Shown here piece by piece: positions 41,261 through 50,376 of a stretch of DNA of 64,000 nt. A program made the translations under genes and the position numbers. Each line of letters begins with the position of its first letter. Positions within the stretch are counted from its first letter, which is position 1. The stretch spans positions 62,001 to 126,000 of the forward strand of contig CAZGNV010000004.1 in the NCBI GenBank assembly GCA_964527835.1, in the 5' to 3' direction. The notes below the pieces were generated by a model. The model was not told the origin of the DNA and made no database searches. It worked only from the letters and a program-made list of their open reading frames with translations. This DNA is from JAFDCJ01 sp964527835 (GTDB taxonomy: Bacteria; Desulfobacterota; Desulfobacteria; Desulfobacterales; JAFDCJ01).

Positions 41261-43506
41261 GGCGCTTTTCCGAGATTTTTCAGCATCTGTTTGACGTCGG
41301 TGGTGGGCAGCCGGCAGGCGAACTGCCGGCACACGTAGGCGGTGGCCCGGCGGCTTTTGGCGGTCATCGTCCGGGCAAACGGGGCGATGTCCACAATGCC
41401 CGCAGCGGCTGCGGAATCAGCAGGACGCAAAAGCACCACCGTCTGCGGCAAAAAGCGGCGCTGCAAGGCCGCCAGCAGCTGGCGGGTGTCTTCTTTTTGC
41501 GCCTCACCGACAATGACGACTTCATAACCGGGGTTGAGGGCAAAGGCCAGAGCGGTCATGAACTGGCAATGGCCGGCGGGAAATTGGCTGACAACACCTG
41601 AAAACGCCTTGATCATGCGCTCGGCCCGGTCCATATACATGGTTTTGCCTGTCAGGCGGCCCAGGCGCAACAGGTTGAGCAGGGCCACGGAGTTTGCCGA
41701 CGGAATGGCGCCGTCGTAAATCTGCTTGCTGCGCAGCAGCAGTTTTTCACTGTCATCGGCGGTCAGATACAGTCCCCCGTTGGAAGCGTCCCAGAAGTGG
41801 GACAGCATCTTCCCGTTGAGCGCAACGGCCTGGGCCAGGTATTTTGTTTGAAAGGTCGCCCGGTAAAGCTCCAGCAGGCCCCAGACCATGAAGGCATAAT
41901 CGTTTAAATGGGCGGGCAAACCGGCCTTGCCCGCCCGGTAGCGTTTCAGCAAGCGGCCCCGATCGTCGACGAGATTGTGAAGGACGAAATCCGCGGCTTT
42001 TTGGGCGGCCGCCGTGTAGCGCGGTTTTTTGAAAACCCTGCCGGCCCTGGCCAAAGCGGCGATCATCAACCCATTCCAGTCGGTCAAAATTTTGTCGTCC
42101 TTGAACGGGTGCACGCGGTTTTGCAGGGCGGACAGCATTTTCTGGCGGGCCGCCTCCAGGCGCTGGCGCAACTGTTTTTCGGCGATGCCCATCTCTGATA
42201 CCAGCTGGGCCAAGGGCTTTTGCAGGTACAGGATGTTTTCGTCTACGTGCTGCCCGGGGCCGGCATCTTCAAAGTTGCCGCCTTTTTTGACGTTGAAGAT
42301 TTTCAAAACCAGGGCGGCCTCCGCCGGGTCCAGGACGCGTTGAATCTGCTCGGGGCGCCACAGGTAGAACCGGCCTTCAATGCCCTGGCTGTCGGCATCC
42401 TCGGCGCTGAAAAAGCCTCCCCCGGGCGAGGTCAGCTCCCGCAGAACATAGGTGATGATTTCAGCGGCCACGCGGGCATAAAAGGCTTTGCCGGTGACCT
42501 GGAAGGCCTCGGTGTACACCATGACCAGCATGGCCTGGTCGTAGAGCATCTTTTCAAAGTGCGGCACCCGCCAGCGGGCATCGGTGGAATAGCGGTGAAA
42601 GCCGAAGCCGATCTGGTCGTATATGCCGCCCAGGCGCATTTGCATCAAGGTGTTTTCCACCATTGCCAGGGCGCGGTTATCCTGGACATCATGGTGGTGC
42701 CGCAGCAGGAACATCAACTGGTGGGCGGATGGGAATTTGGGGGCGTTTCCAAAACCGCCGAACCGCTCATCGTAGCGTTCGGCCAGAGCGGCAGCGGCGC
42801 TGTCCAGGATCCGGCGGTCAAGAGCGACCGCAGGGCGCTGCTGTTCCAGACCGGCAACGTGCCGGGTGATCTGCCCGGCGCTGTCCAGGACTTTTGCGCG
42901 CTCCTTTTGCCAGAGCGCGGCGATTTTCGGCAGCAGCTGCATCAGGCCGGGCCGACCCCAGCGGGTGTTTTTGGGAAAATAGGTGCCCGCGTAAAACGGC
43001 TTTTTATCCGGGGTCATGATGATGGTCATGGGCCAGCCGCCGCTGCCGGTCAGCGCTTGGGTAACGGTCATGTAAACGGCGTCGATATCCGGCCGTTCCT
43101 CGCGGTCGACCTTGATGCTGACAAAATATTGATTCAGCAAAGCGGCGACATCCTTGTCTGCAAAAGACTCGCGCTCCATCACGTGGCACCAGTGGCAGGT
43201 GGAGTATCCGATGGATAAAAATATCGGCTTGTCTTCCCGGCGCGCTTTTTCAAAGGCCTGCGGGCCCCAGGGATACCAGTCCACGGGGTTGCCCGCATGC
43301 TGCAGCAGGTAGGGGCTGGATTCGCCGGCCAGGTGGTTGGTGCGGCCCGTGTGAGGCGGCATGATCCCGGCGCCGGCCGGCGGCTGTCGGCTGTCGGCGG
43401 CCAGGGCACTGCCAACGGTGCCCGGCAGCATGAGACCGCCCATCAGGCTGACTGCCGTCAGCACAAGCAGGATGTTTCGTCGCTGCAGCTTTAAGTGAGC
43501 ATCCAT
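41257..43506 (-). CDS. Exported thioredoxin-domain (DUF255) protein
   Basis: A 749-residue protein with an N-terminal signal peptide (hydrophobic 12-36, cleavage near ALA at 35-37). GESSPYLLQHAGNPVDWYPW and SIGYSTCHWCHVMERESF (Cys104, Cys107) match the spermatogenesis-associated protein 20/YyaL family: a thioredoxin-like head followed by an alpha/alpha-toroid (residues about 250-690), the fold of sugar epimerases. Most family members are cytosolic, so a signal peptide is notable. Role is unknown; the redox-active CxxC and a periplasmic location suggest protein or small-molecule redox work. Confidence 0.86.
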   Translation of the reverse strand: MDAHLKLQRRNILLVLTAVSLMGGLMLPGTVGSALAADSRQPPAGAGIMPPHTGRTNHLAGESSPYLLQHAGNPVDWYPWGPQAFEKARREDKPIFLSIGYSTCHWCHVMERESFADKDVAALLNQYFVSIKVDREERPDIDAVYMTVTQALTGSGGWPMTIIMTPDKKPFYAGTYFPKNTRWGRPGLMQLLPKIAALWQKERAKVLDSAGQITRHVAGLEQQRPAVALDRRILDSAAAALAERYDERFGGFGNAPKFPSAHQLMFLLRHHHDVQDNRALAMVENTLMQMRLGGIYDQIGFGFHRYSTDARWRVPHFEKMLYDQAMLVMVYTEAFQVTGKAFYARVAAEIITYVLRELTSPGGGFFSAEDADSQGIEGRFYLWRPEQIQRVLDPAEAALVLKIFNVKKGGNFEDAGPGQHVDENILYLQKPLAQLVSEMGIAEKQLRQRLEAARQKMLSALQNRVHPFKDDKILTDWNGLMIAALARAGRVFKKPRYTAAAQKAADFVLHNLVDDRGRLLKRYRAGKAGLPAHLNDYAFMVWGLLELYRATFQTKYLAQAVALNGKMLSHFWDASNGGLYLTADDSEKLLLRSKQIYDGAIPSANSVALLNLLRLGRLTGKTMYMDRAERMIKAFSGVVSQFPAGHCQFMTALAFALNPGYEVVIVGEAQKEDTRQLLAALQRRFLPQTVVLLRPADSAAAAGIVDIAPFARTMTAKSRRATAYVCRQFACRLPTTDVKQMLKNLGKAP

Positions 43507-43615
43507 GGGGTTCCTTGCAACAGGTATTTCTGTCGAGGGTTACAGTTAAGGGTAACCATTGGAGGGCGAAACACAAGTGCGAGGGTTAAAGAGCGTGCTT
43601 GTTCAGATAGGGTTT

Positions 43616-43863
43616 GACGGCCCCGTAAAAAGCTTGTTTAGGCCGCTAGCGGCAACCTATGAACAACGAACTTGGGTTGACTTCGTTGGAAGTCATTTTC
43701 GAGCGACATCAACCCTTTTCGGGAAGAGAGCCGTGAAGGGTTGAGCGTTAAAAATCGCAAGCTATTTTAGTCTGTCAGTAATACTTTTTGCGATTTAGCG
43801 AAACCCTGAACGGCTCCCGAAAAGGCTTGCGGAGCGAGAAAATGTTACTTTTGCGGTTTCATC
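43616..43863. repeat. Intergenic repeat, copy B of a MITE-like family
   Basis: Occupies most of the 355-bp gap before the ferredoxin-type membrane gene. It starts GACGGCCCCGTAAAAAGC and ends TTTGCGGTTTCATC, shares long blocks with copy C (46084-46376) such as GAGCGACATCAACCCTTTTC and AACCCTGAACGGCTCCCGAA, and contains a separate 71-bp module at 43624-43694 that recurs at 60889. The gap holds no gene. Confidence 0.8.
43624..43694. repeat. Repeat module, first copy
   Basis: Bases 43648-43694 (AGCGGCAACCTATGAACAAC onward) are identical over 47 bp to 60914-60960. The flanking bases are similar but diverged. In copy B it lies just inside the left end of the larger repeat, so the larger family is modular. 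Confidence 0.9.
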
Positions 43864-44983
43864 AAGGTCTATGCGCCGCGGGGCTTTTTGCGCTGCCGGC
43901 GCGGCGCACGGCATCCATCATCCGCAGCCAGGCCTGCTTGTTGTATGCCGGCACCTGCCCGCGGTTGTGCCCGTACAAAGGAAGATCGAGATTGCTGATA
44001 TGGAACCGGTATTCCGCCGTTGAAATGCCGGTATGCCAGCGACCGCTGATTCTTCCCGCCAGGGGTCCCGCGATGAAAAGCAGGCAGACCGCGGCGGCAA
44101 AGACCGCCGGTGTGACAATTCCCTTGCGCCGGGAAACGGACATGTACAGGGTCTCGTTTTCCGGGCAGGCCGCCACGCACCTGAGACAGCCGTGGCACTC
44201 ATCGGAAAATACGATGCGCCTTTGATGGACCCGGATGTCGACCGGACAGCTGCGGGTGCATTGTTCGCAGCCGGTGCAGGTGTCCTCGTTGCGGTGGATT
44301 TTTACCAGGCTCAAAAAGCTGAGCATTCCCAGCAGGGCGCCGTAGGGGCAAAGATAGCGGCACCAGAAATTGCGGATGACAATGGACAGCAGCACCAGTG
44401 CGGCCAGCACCGTGAAGGCAACGGGGGTGATGTGTTTGAAAAAATAGAGCATCTTGATGTCGGCCACCATGTTGTAGGGGCTGTAGATAAAATAGTCCAG
44501 CGCCCCGGCGTCCATGCCCAGCACAATGGCCCACAAAAAGAAGGCCAGCAGCAGGTACTTCAGGCTACGCATGGGATAATCGAGCCCGACGGGCAGTTTG
44601 ACATTCTTGCGGAAGATCAGCCGGTGCAGCCGGTTGAGATACTCGGTCAGCAGACCGAAGGGGCAGATCCAGCTGCAAAAACTTCTTTTCAGCAAAATGG
44701 CGCTGGCCAGCACGGTTACAAAGATCACCAGCCCGGAGGGGTGCACGCGGTTGAAAATTCCGGTTACCAGCCAGTATTTCAGGCTGATCAGGGAACTGAT
44801 GGGCAAAAAGGCTTCAATGCCGGCCGGCCGCGTCACCGTCAGGGCCGCCGCGCGCTCCAGCTGGCTGACAAACAGGCAAAACTGGATGCCGATCGCAACC
44901 ACCACGGCCAGAAAAAAAAACTGGACGGCCCTGCGCCAGCCCTGGATGCCCGTAAGCGGCGGTTTTTGCAAACGTCGGTTCAT
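43862..44983 (-). CDS. Membrane 4Fe-4S protein, NapH/YccM-like
   Basis: A 373-residue inner-membrane protein with about five hydrophobic helices and two CxxxCP-type cysteine motifs in FCSWICPFG (about 107-115) and FWCRYLCPYG (about 216-225), the NapH/PolyFerredoxin pattern. A ferredoxin domain follows with CTGCEQCTRSCP and CHGCLRCVAACP, enough for two 4Fe-4S clusters. Such proteins pass electrons between the quinone pool and periplasmic or cytosolic partners. No partner gene adjoins it. The start is flanked by a repeat fragment in its leader. Partner and role unknown. Confidence 0.87.
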   Translation of the reverse strand: MNRRLQKPPLTGIQGWRRAVQFFFLAVVVAIGIQFCLFVSQLERAAALTVTRPAGIEAFLPISSLISLKYWLVTGIFNRVHPSGLVIFVTVLASAILLKRSFCSWICPFGLLTEYLNRLHRLIFRKNVKLPVGLDYPMRSLKYLLLAFFLWAIVLGMDAGALDYFIYSPYNMVADIKMLYFFKHITPVAFTVLAALVLLSIVIRNFWCRYLCPYGALLGMLSFLSLVKIHRNEDTCTGCEQCTRSCPVDIRVHQRRIVFSDECHGCLRCVAACPENETLYMSVSRRKGIVTPAVFAAAVCLLFIAGPLAGRISGRWHTGISTAEYRFHISNLDLPLYGHNRGQVPAYNKQAWLRMMDAVRRAGSAKSPAAHRP

Positions 44984-44984
44984 T

Positions 44985-45037
44985 TCTTTTTCCGAAAAGG
45001 GTTGATGGCGCTCGAAATGACTTTTTACGGCACCATC
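44985..45037. repeat. Partial copy of the intergenic repeat
   Basis: One end only: CCGAAAAGGGTTGATGGCGC then TCGAAATGACTTTTTACGGC, matching the left arm of copy C in reverse. It lies in the leader of the ferredoxin-type gene. The opposite arm is absent. Confidence 0.75.
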
Positions 45038-45195
45038 ATTAATATTTTATTTGTAGTCATCAGGGATTGATTTAGGTCAAAAGTCGCATTGTTTTTTTGG
45101 CCACCGACAGGTTTTTGGGGGACCGCCAATGTTGACAGCCGCTGGTTTTGTGATAGACATGAACCGTAAACAAGATAAGGTTCTGATGGATGAAC

Positions 45196-45215
45196 TCGTA
45201 AAAAGCTTTTTACGA
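45196..45215. repeat. Perfect 20-bp palindrome of the repeat's end sequence
   Basis: TCGTAAAAAGCTTTTTACGA, a perfect dyad built from two copies of the CGTAAAAAG end found at the tips of the repeat family. It lies 45 bp upstream of the cyclase gene. It could be the scar of element loss or an operator. Confidence 0.9.
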
Positions 45216-45259
45216 AGCTGGCCTGATCGATCGTTTAAAACTGAACAGGAGGAGCCGAT

Positions 45260-46045
45260 ATGGGACGCAAACGTTTTGTGGATTTAAGCATCAGCATCGA
45301 ACCCGACCTTCCCAGCGATCCGCCCATGATGATTCCCAAGATTGACTACATCAATCATGAAACGGGCGCGGAGCAAATGAAGGATTTTTACCCGGGCTTG
45401 AAAAAGGAGCAGCTTCCCGGCGGTCTGGGCTGGGCGGTGGAGTTTCTGACCCTCACCTCCCATTCCGGCACCCACCTGGATGCGCCCTACCACTATCACC
45501 CCACCATGGACAAAGGGCAGCGGGCGCTGACCATCGATGAAATTCCTCTTGAATGGTGTTTCAGCGACGGGGTGCTGCTGGATTTTCGTCAAAAGGACGA
45601 CGGCGAACGGATCACCGTCGCCGACGTTCAAAAGGAACTGCAGCGGATCCAATACGAGATCAAGCCCCTGGACATCGTGCTGATTCAAACCGGGGCCGAT
45701 GCGGCCTGGGGCACGGAGCAGTATCTGGTCAAAGGCGCGGGCATGGACCGCGAAAGCACGCTTTTTTTGACGGAAAAAGGGGTCAAGGTGGTCGGCATCG
45801 ACGCCTGGAGCTGGGATCGCCCGCTTCCCTTCCAGGCCCAGGAATTCAAGCAAAACAATGACCCCAAGGTCATCTGGGAGGCGCATTTTGCCGGCATCGA
45901 CATCGGCTATTGCCACATGGAAAAAATGGCCAACCTGGCGGCCATCGGCAGGCCCCACGGGTTTACCGTCTGCTGTTTTCCGGTCAAAATCAAGGGAGCC
46001 AGCGCTGGCTGGACCCGGCCGGTGGCCATCATCGATGAAGATTAA
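45260..46045 (+). CDS. Cyclase-family (kynurenine formamidase-like) hydrolase
   Basis: A 261-residue protein with the signature HSGTHLDAPYHYH at 68-80 (His68, His72, Asp74, His78), the metal/active-site motif of the cyclase family, which includes kynurenine formamidase and isatin hydrolase. Strong AGGAGGAG site upstream of ATG 45260. It begins a catabolic block with a TRAP transporter and a beta-keto-acid cleavage enzyme, so it may open a cyclic amide or lactone. The TRAP genes start 351 bp later, beyond a repeat. Confidence 0.88.
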   Translation: MGRKRFVDLSISIEPDLPSDPPMMIPKIDYINHETGAEQMKDFYPGLKKEQLPGGLGWAVEFLTLTSHSGTHLDAPYHYHPTMDKGQRALTIDEIPLEWCFSDGVLLDFRQKDDGERITVADVQKELQRIQYEIKPLDIVLIQTGADAAWGTEQYLVKGAGMDRESTLFLTEKGVKVVGIDAWSWDRPLPFQAQEFKQNNDPKVIWEAHFAGIDIGYCHMEKMANLAAIGRPHGFTVCCFPVKIKGASAGWTRPVAIIDED

Positions 46046-46083
46046 TAGTTACGACTTTATCAATATTGCGGATTGCAAAAAAT

Positions 46084-46376
46084 GATGGTCCCGTAAAAAG
46101 TCGTTTTCGAGCGACATCAACCCTTTTCGGAAAAAGAGCTGTGAAGGGTTGAGCGTTAAAAACTTCAAGCTGTTTGAGGAGCTTGCGACGGGTCTCTTGG
46201 CCAGGTTGCGAGCGCAATCCCCGCAGCTTGCTGCGGGGTCAGCGAGCGAAATTAAAAAAGACAGTATTCCCTACTGGGAAGATTCCCTAACAGGGAATCT
46301 TCAACTTTAGCGAAACCCTGAACAGCTCCCGAAAAGGCTTGCGGAGCGAGAAAATTCGACTTTTTACGACTTCATC
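46084..46376. repeat. Intergenic repeat, copy C (293 bp, near complete)
   Basis: The best-preserved copy. Left end GATGGTCCCGTAAAAAGTCG and right end CGACTTTTTACGACTTCATC are imperfect terminal inverted repeats matching at about 16 of 20 positions. Interior blocks AACCCTTTTC...GAAGGGTT and CCCCGCAGCTTGCTGCGGGG form hairpins. No protein is coded. Size, inverted ends and repeated copies fit a non-autonomous, MITE-like element. It fills most of the gap before the TRAP operon. Confidence 0.8.
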
Positions 46377-46396
46377 AAAAAGAAAGGAGTGTAACA

Positions 46397-47470
46397 ATGA
46401 GAACCTGGAAAAAAGCCCTGCTGGTCGTCGTGATGGCTGCCCTGGCCTTGAGTGTGCCCCTGGGTTCCGCCGGTGCCAAAACTTACAAGATCACGGTGGT
46501 TGCCGGACATCCGCCAATTTTCTTGTGGGTGACGCTTTGCCGCGATTTTTTTATTCCCGAGGTCAACAAGCGGCTGGAGGCCGCCGGGGGAAAGGACAAG
46601 ATCGTCTGGAACCAGGCCTATGGCGGGACCGTGGCCAAAATCGGCGGGGCCCTGGAAGCCATTGAAGAAGGCATTGCCGACATGGGATTCGTGGGCACCA
46701 TCTTCGAGGCGCCCAAAATGCCGCTGCACAACGTCACTTACATGACGCCCTTTGGAACCGACAACATTTTTTACGTGGTTGACATCATGGCTGAACTGCA
46801 GCAGAAGATCCCGGCCCTGGCCCGGGAGTGGACCCGGCACAACCAGATCTACCTGGGAGGGGCGGCCCTGGACACTTACGGCAGCCTGACCAGTTTTCCG
46901 GTCAAAACCGTTGATGACGTCAACGGTCATAAAATCGCGGCTCCCGGTCCTTCCGCCAACTGGCTCAAGGGCACCGGCGGCGTTGCCGTGGCCTCCAATC
47001 TGAACGAATACTACAACGGAATCAAAACCGGGGTTTTTGAGGGCACCCTGACCTTTATGACCGCGGCGGCCGCCATCAAGGTCTATGAAGTCGCCCCTTA
47101 TATCTGCATGGTCAACTTCGGCTCCCAATTTGCCGGCGGTCTGAGCATCAACAAATACGTGTTTGACTCCTTTTCGCCCGAGTTGCAAAAGATATTCAAG
47201 GATGTCGGCCGGATGTATACAAAAAAACTGGCCGCAGCCCAGGCCGCCCGGGCGGACAAGGCCATGGCCGCCATGAAGGCCGCCGGGGCCAAGGTGGTAT
47301 ACCTGTCCGACGCCGAGCGCAAACGCTGGGCGGACAAGCTGCCCAATGTTCCCATGCAGTGGGCCGCCGCCATGGAGAAAAAAGGCCTTCCCGGCAAGGC
47401 CATGCTCAAAGGGTACCTGGACGGGCTGCGTCAGCGCGGCGTTACGCTGGTCAGGCAGTGGGACAAGTAA
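46397..47470 (+). CDS. dctP: TRAP transporter substrate-binding protein, DctP family
   Basis: A 357-residue periplasmic binding protein. A signal peptide (LLVVVMAALALSVPLGSA) ends near residue 26. GFVGTIFEAPKMPLHNVTYM and KIAAPGPSANWLKGTGGV are typical of the DctP fold. Captures carboxylates for the sodium-coupled transporter coded by the next two genes. Shine-Dalgarno AAAGGAGT upstream of ATG 46397. The ligand is unknown; the neighbouring cyclase and keto-acid-cleaving enzymes suggest an aromatic or amide-derived acid. Confidence 0.9.
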   Translation: MRTWKKALLVVVMAALALSVPLGSAGAKTYKITVVAGHPPIFLWVTLCRDFFIPEVNKRLEAAGGKDKIVWNQAYGGTVAKIGGALEAIEEGIADMGFVGTIFEAPKMPLHNVTYMTPFGTDNIFYVVDIMAELQQKIPALAREWTRHNQIYLGGAALDTYGSLTSFPVKTVDDVNGHKIAAPGPSANWLKGTGGVAVASNLNEYYNGIKTGVFEGTLTFMTAAAAIKVYEVAPYICMVNFGSQFAGGLSINKYVFDSFSPELQKIFKDVGRMYTKKLAAAQAARADKAMAAMKAAGAKVVYLSDAERKRWADKLPNVPMQWAAAMEKKGLPGKAMLKGYLDGLRQRGVTLVRQWDK

Positions 47471-47473
47471 GCG

Positions 47474-48058
47474 GTGAAAAATACAACTGACAGCCAGAAG
47501 CCTGGGCCGGGCAAAGCCCGGCCCAGGTGGTTTTCCTTCGGTGCGCTGATATCGGCCATGAACAGCATCGGCACCGCGTGGATTTTCGTGCTGCTGGTGA
47601 TCATCAACCTGGATATCGGCGGAAGAGCCCTTTTCAACCATCCGGTTCGCGGGGTGCCCGAGATTGTCGCCCTGTCCATTGTGGGGTGCGTATTTTTCCA
47701 GATTGCCCACACCCTCAAGTCCGGCCGGCTGACGCGGTCCGATATTCTACTCGACTGGCTGCACAAGCGCTTTCCGCGGATCCGGCATTTTCTGGAAGGT
47801 CTTTATTGTCTGATCGGAGCCGGACTGATGGCGATCCTGTTCAACAGCAGCACGCCTTTGTTCACCAAGGCCTGGCGCATTGACGAATATGTGGGCGCCC
47901 AGGGGGATTTCATGGCACCGGTCTGGCCGGTCAAATTAATTGTTCTGATCGGATGTGCGGCCGGAACCATCCAGTTTCTGCTGATGGCGGCCGGCAGTTT
48001 CCGACAACTGGGAATTCCGGCGACCCCCAAAACAAATTCCGGCAGGGCTGATCGATGA
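47474..48058 (+). CDS. dctQ: TRAP transporter small permease, DctQ family
   Basis: A 194-residue four-helix membrane protein: AMNSIGTAWIFVLLVIINLD, IVGCVFFQIAHTL, LIGAGLMAILFNSSTPLF and IVLIGCAAGTIQFLLMAA. Starts at GTG 47474, four bases after the binding-protein stop. Its stop overlaps the large permease start as ATGA. Together with DctM it forms the membrane part of the symporter. Confidence 0.9.
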   Translation: MKNTTDSQKPGPGKARPRWFSFGALISAMNSIGTAWIFVLLVIINLDIGGRALFNHPVRGVPEIVALSIVGCVFFQIAHTLKSGRLTRSDILLDWLHKRFPRIRHFLEGLYCLIGAGLMAILFNSSTPLFTKAWRIDEYVGAQGDFMAPVWPVKLIVLIGCAAGTIQFLLMAAGSFRQLGIPATPKTNSGRADR

Positions 48059-49374
48059 CCGACATCCAGATCGGACTTTTATCCATCGCGGGCATCCTGT
48101 TTCTGATTTATGCCGGCATGCATGTGGCCGTAGCGCTGATGCTGTTGTCGCTGCTGGGGGTCTGGCTGGTCAAGGGCAACTGGGTGATTGCCACCAAGCT
48201 GCTGGCCCTGGCGGCTTCAGACAGCATTTCCGGCTACATTTTCGGCGTGGTGCCATTGTTTGTCCTGATGGGGCTGTTGATTTCCATCTCGGGCATCGGC
48301 AAGGACACTTTTGATGTGGCCAACCGTCTGTTCAAGGGCATTCGCGGGGGGCTGGGCATCTCCACCGTGGTGGCCAACGCAATTTTTGCGGCCGTGACCG
48401 GGATTTCCATCGCTTCGGCGGCGGTTTTTACCAAGGTCGCCGTACCCGAGATGATTCGCCTGGGGCACAAACCCCGCTTTGCCGTTGGGGTCGTGACCGG
48501 CTCATCGGTGCTGGGGATGCTGATTCCCCCCAGCCTGCTGCTGATTTTATTCGGCGTGCTGACCGAAACCTCCATCGGGGATCTTTTCAAGGCCGGCATC
48601 ATGCCCGGAATTTTGCTGTCGGCCGCTTACAGCGGACTGATTTTGTTAATGGCTTACCGTTTTCCGGACTATGTGGGCCAGGTCGAGCAGAACCCCGGCT
48701 GCAACCCGGCCATGGAGATGGGCCTCGGCCGGGCAATCTGGAAGCTGACCCCCATTGTGCTGCTGGTGGCCCTTGTGCTGGGCGGAATTTATGCCGGCTG
48801 GTTCACCCCCACCGAATCAGGGGCTGTGGGCGCCTTGGGCGCCCTGCTGCTGGCTTTGGGCAAGCGGCAGCTGAGCTGGGCAAAACTGTGGCAGGTATTG
48901 ACCGAAACCGGCCACGTCACGGTAGCGATCCTTTTTTTGCTCATCGCTGCCAATATTTATGGCCGCATGCTGGCGCTGTCCGGCATTACCGGGTTTATCG
49001 CCGCCTGGATCAGTGAGTCCGGCCTGGGGCTGTATGCCGTTTTGGCGCTTTACCTGGTGATCGTCCTGCTGATGGGAACCATTCTTGATTCCACGTCCAT
49101 TATGATGATCACCGTCCCGTTGATTTACCCCATCATGCATGACCTGGCAGTGAATTTTGTCTGGTTCGGGCTGGTAACGGTGATTGCCATTGAGGTCGGC
49201 CTGATCACACCGCCGCTGGGAATCGCCGCCTACGTGGTAAAATCAACCCTGGATGATCAAAGCATCACGCTCAACGATGTCTTTGCCGGTGCCTTTCCCT
49301 ATGTCCTGATCATGATCGTGGTGCTGGTGCTGGTGGTCATCTTTCCCCAGATCAGCCTGGTGCTGGTCCGTTAG
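48055..49374 (+). CDS. dctM: TRAP transporter large permease, DctM family
   Basis: A 439-residue, 11-13 helix permease. VVPLFVLMGLLISISGIGKD and TGSSVLGMLIPPSLLLILFG carry the DctM signature. Coupled to DctQ by an ATGA overlap. Complete TRAP importer with the two preceding genes. The substrate is not shown by sequence. Confidence 0.92.
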   Translation: MTDIQIGLLSIAGILFLIYAGMHVAVALMLLSLLGVWLVKGNWVIATKLLALAASDSISGYIFGVVPLFVLMGLLISISGIGKDTFDVANRLFKGIRGGLGISTVVANAIFAAVTGISIASAAVFTKVAVPEMIRLGHKPRFAVGVVTGSSVLGMLIPPSLLLILFGVLTETSIGDLFKAGIMPGILLSAAYSGLILLMAYRFPDYVGQVEQNPGCNPAMEMGLGRAIWKLTPIVLLVALVLGGIYAGWFTPTESGAVGALGALLLALGKRQLSWAKLWQVLTETGHVTVAILFLLIAANIYGRMLALSGITGFIAAWISESGLGLYAVLALYLVIVLLMGTILDSTSIMMITVPLIYPIMHDLAVNFVWFGLVTVIAIEVGLITPPLGIAAYVVKSTLDDQSITLNDVFAGAFPYVLIMIVVLVLVVIFPQISLVLVR

Positions 49375-49421
49375 AACCTCTGGAAGTAAGGCGATCAAAC
49401 CATTGCGAAAGGAGTATTGTG

Positions 49422-50348
49422 ATGTCAGACAAATTTATTGTTACCGCCGCGCTGACTGGCGCGATTCATACGCCGACCATGTCGCCGTACCTGCCGATCA
49501 CCCCCGATGAACTGGTCGAAGAGGCGCGACGGGCCAGTGAGGCGGGGGCGGCGGTGGTTCATGTGCATGCCCGGGACCCGCAAACCGGACAACCATCGGC
49601 CGACAGCCGGCTGTTCGGTGAGATTCTCTCCAAGATTAAAAGCCGGTGCAACGCCGTTGTCTGCACCACCACGGGCGGCGGGTTCGGCATGACCGTGGAG
49701 CAGCGGGTTGCGGTGGTCAAAACCTACTCCCCGGAGCTGGCTTCGCTCAACGCCGGTTCGCTGAACTTTGCCCTGCACCCCCTGCTGGAAAAGATCAAGG
49801 AATTCAAATACGACTGGGAGCCCCAGTACCTGGGAATGAGTGAAGACTTTATCTTTCCCAACACCTTTAAAACCCTCAAGGAGTTCAGCCAGTTTTTTGC
49901 CCGCGAGAACACCAAGCCCGAATTCGAGATTTATGACGTCGGCATGCTCAACAACCTGGCCTTTCTGCTCGGCCGGGGAGAGGTTAAAAAACCGGTTTAT
50001 CTTCAGTTTGTGCTTGGCATCCTGGGCGGCATCCCCGCGACGGTCAACAACCTCGTGTTTTTGTACAACTCGGCAAGGGAAATTCTGGGGGACGCTTTTG
50101 TGTGGTCGGTGTGTGCGGCCGGCAGGGAGCAGTTTAAAATGTGCAACGTCGCCATGCTGATGGGAGGCTTTTGCCGGGTGGGGCTGGAGGACAATCTTTA
50201 CCTGGAACGGGGACGATTGGCTAAAAGCAGTGCTGAACAGGTGGAAAAGATCATCCGCATCGCCAGGGAACACGGCCTGGAGCCGGCCACGCCGGATGAA
50301 GCCCGCCAGATCCTGAAGCTTAAAGGGATAGACGGAGTCGGTTTTTAA
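49422..50348 (+). CDS. Beta-keto acid cleavage enzyme (BKACE, DUF849)
   Basis: A 308-residue TIM-barrel enzyme. HVHARDPQTG with His47 and His49 is the zinc-binding signature of the family, and LNAGSLNF and SVCAAGREQF follow. These enzymes split a 3-oxo acid with acetyl-CoA, as Kce does in lysine breakdown, forming acetoacetate and a CoA ester. ATG 49422 with GGAG seven bp upstream is preferred to GTG 49419. Located directly after the TRAP operon, it likely acts on the imported compound or its product. Confidence 0.9.
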   Translation: MSDKFIVTAALTGAIHTPTMSPYLPITPDELVEEARRASEAGAAVVHVHARDPQTGQPSADSRLFGEILSKIKSRCNAVVCTTTGGGFGMTVEQRVAVVKTYSPELASLNAGSLNFALHPLLEKIKEFKYDWEPQYLGMSEDFIFPNTFKTLKEFSQFFARENTKPEFEIYDVGMLNNLAFLLGRGEVKKPVYLQFVLGILGGIPATVNNLVFLYNSAREILGDAFVWSVCAAGREQFKMCNVAMLMGGFCRVGLEDNLYLERGRLAKSSAEQVEKIIRIAREHGLEPATPDEARQILKLKGIDGVGF

Positions 50349-50376
50349 GCGTCTTTGGGCGGTAAGGCCCCGGCGG

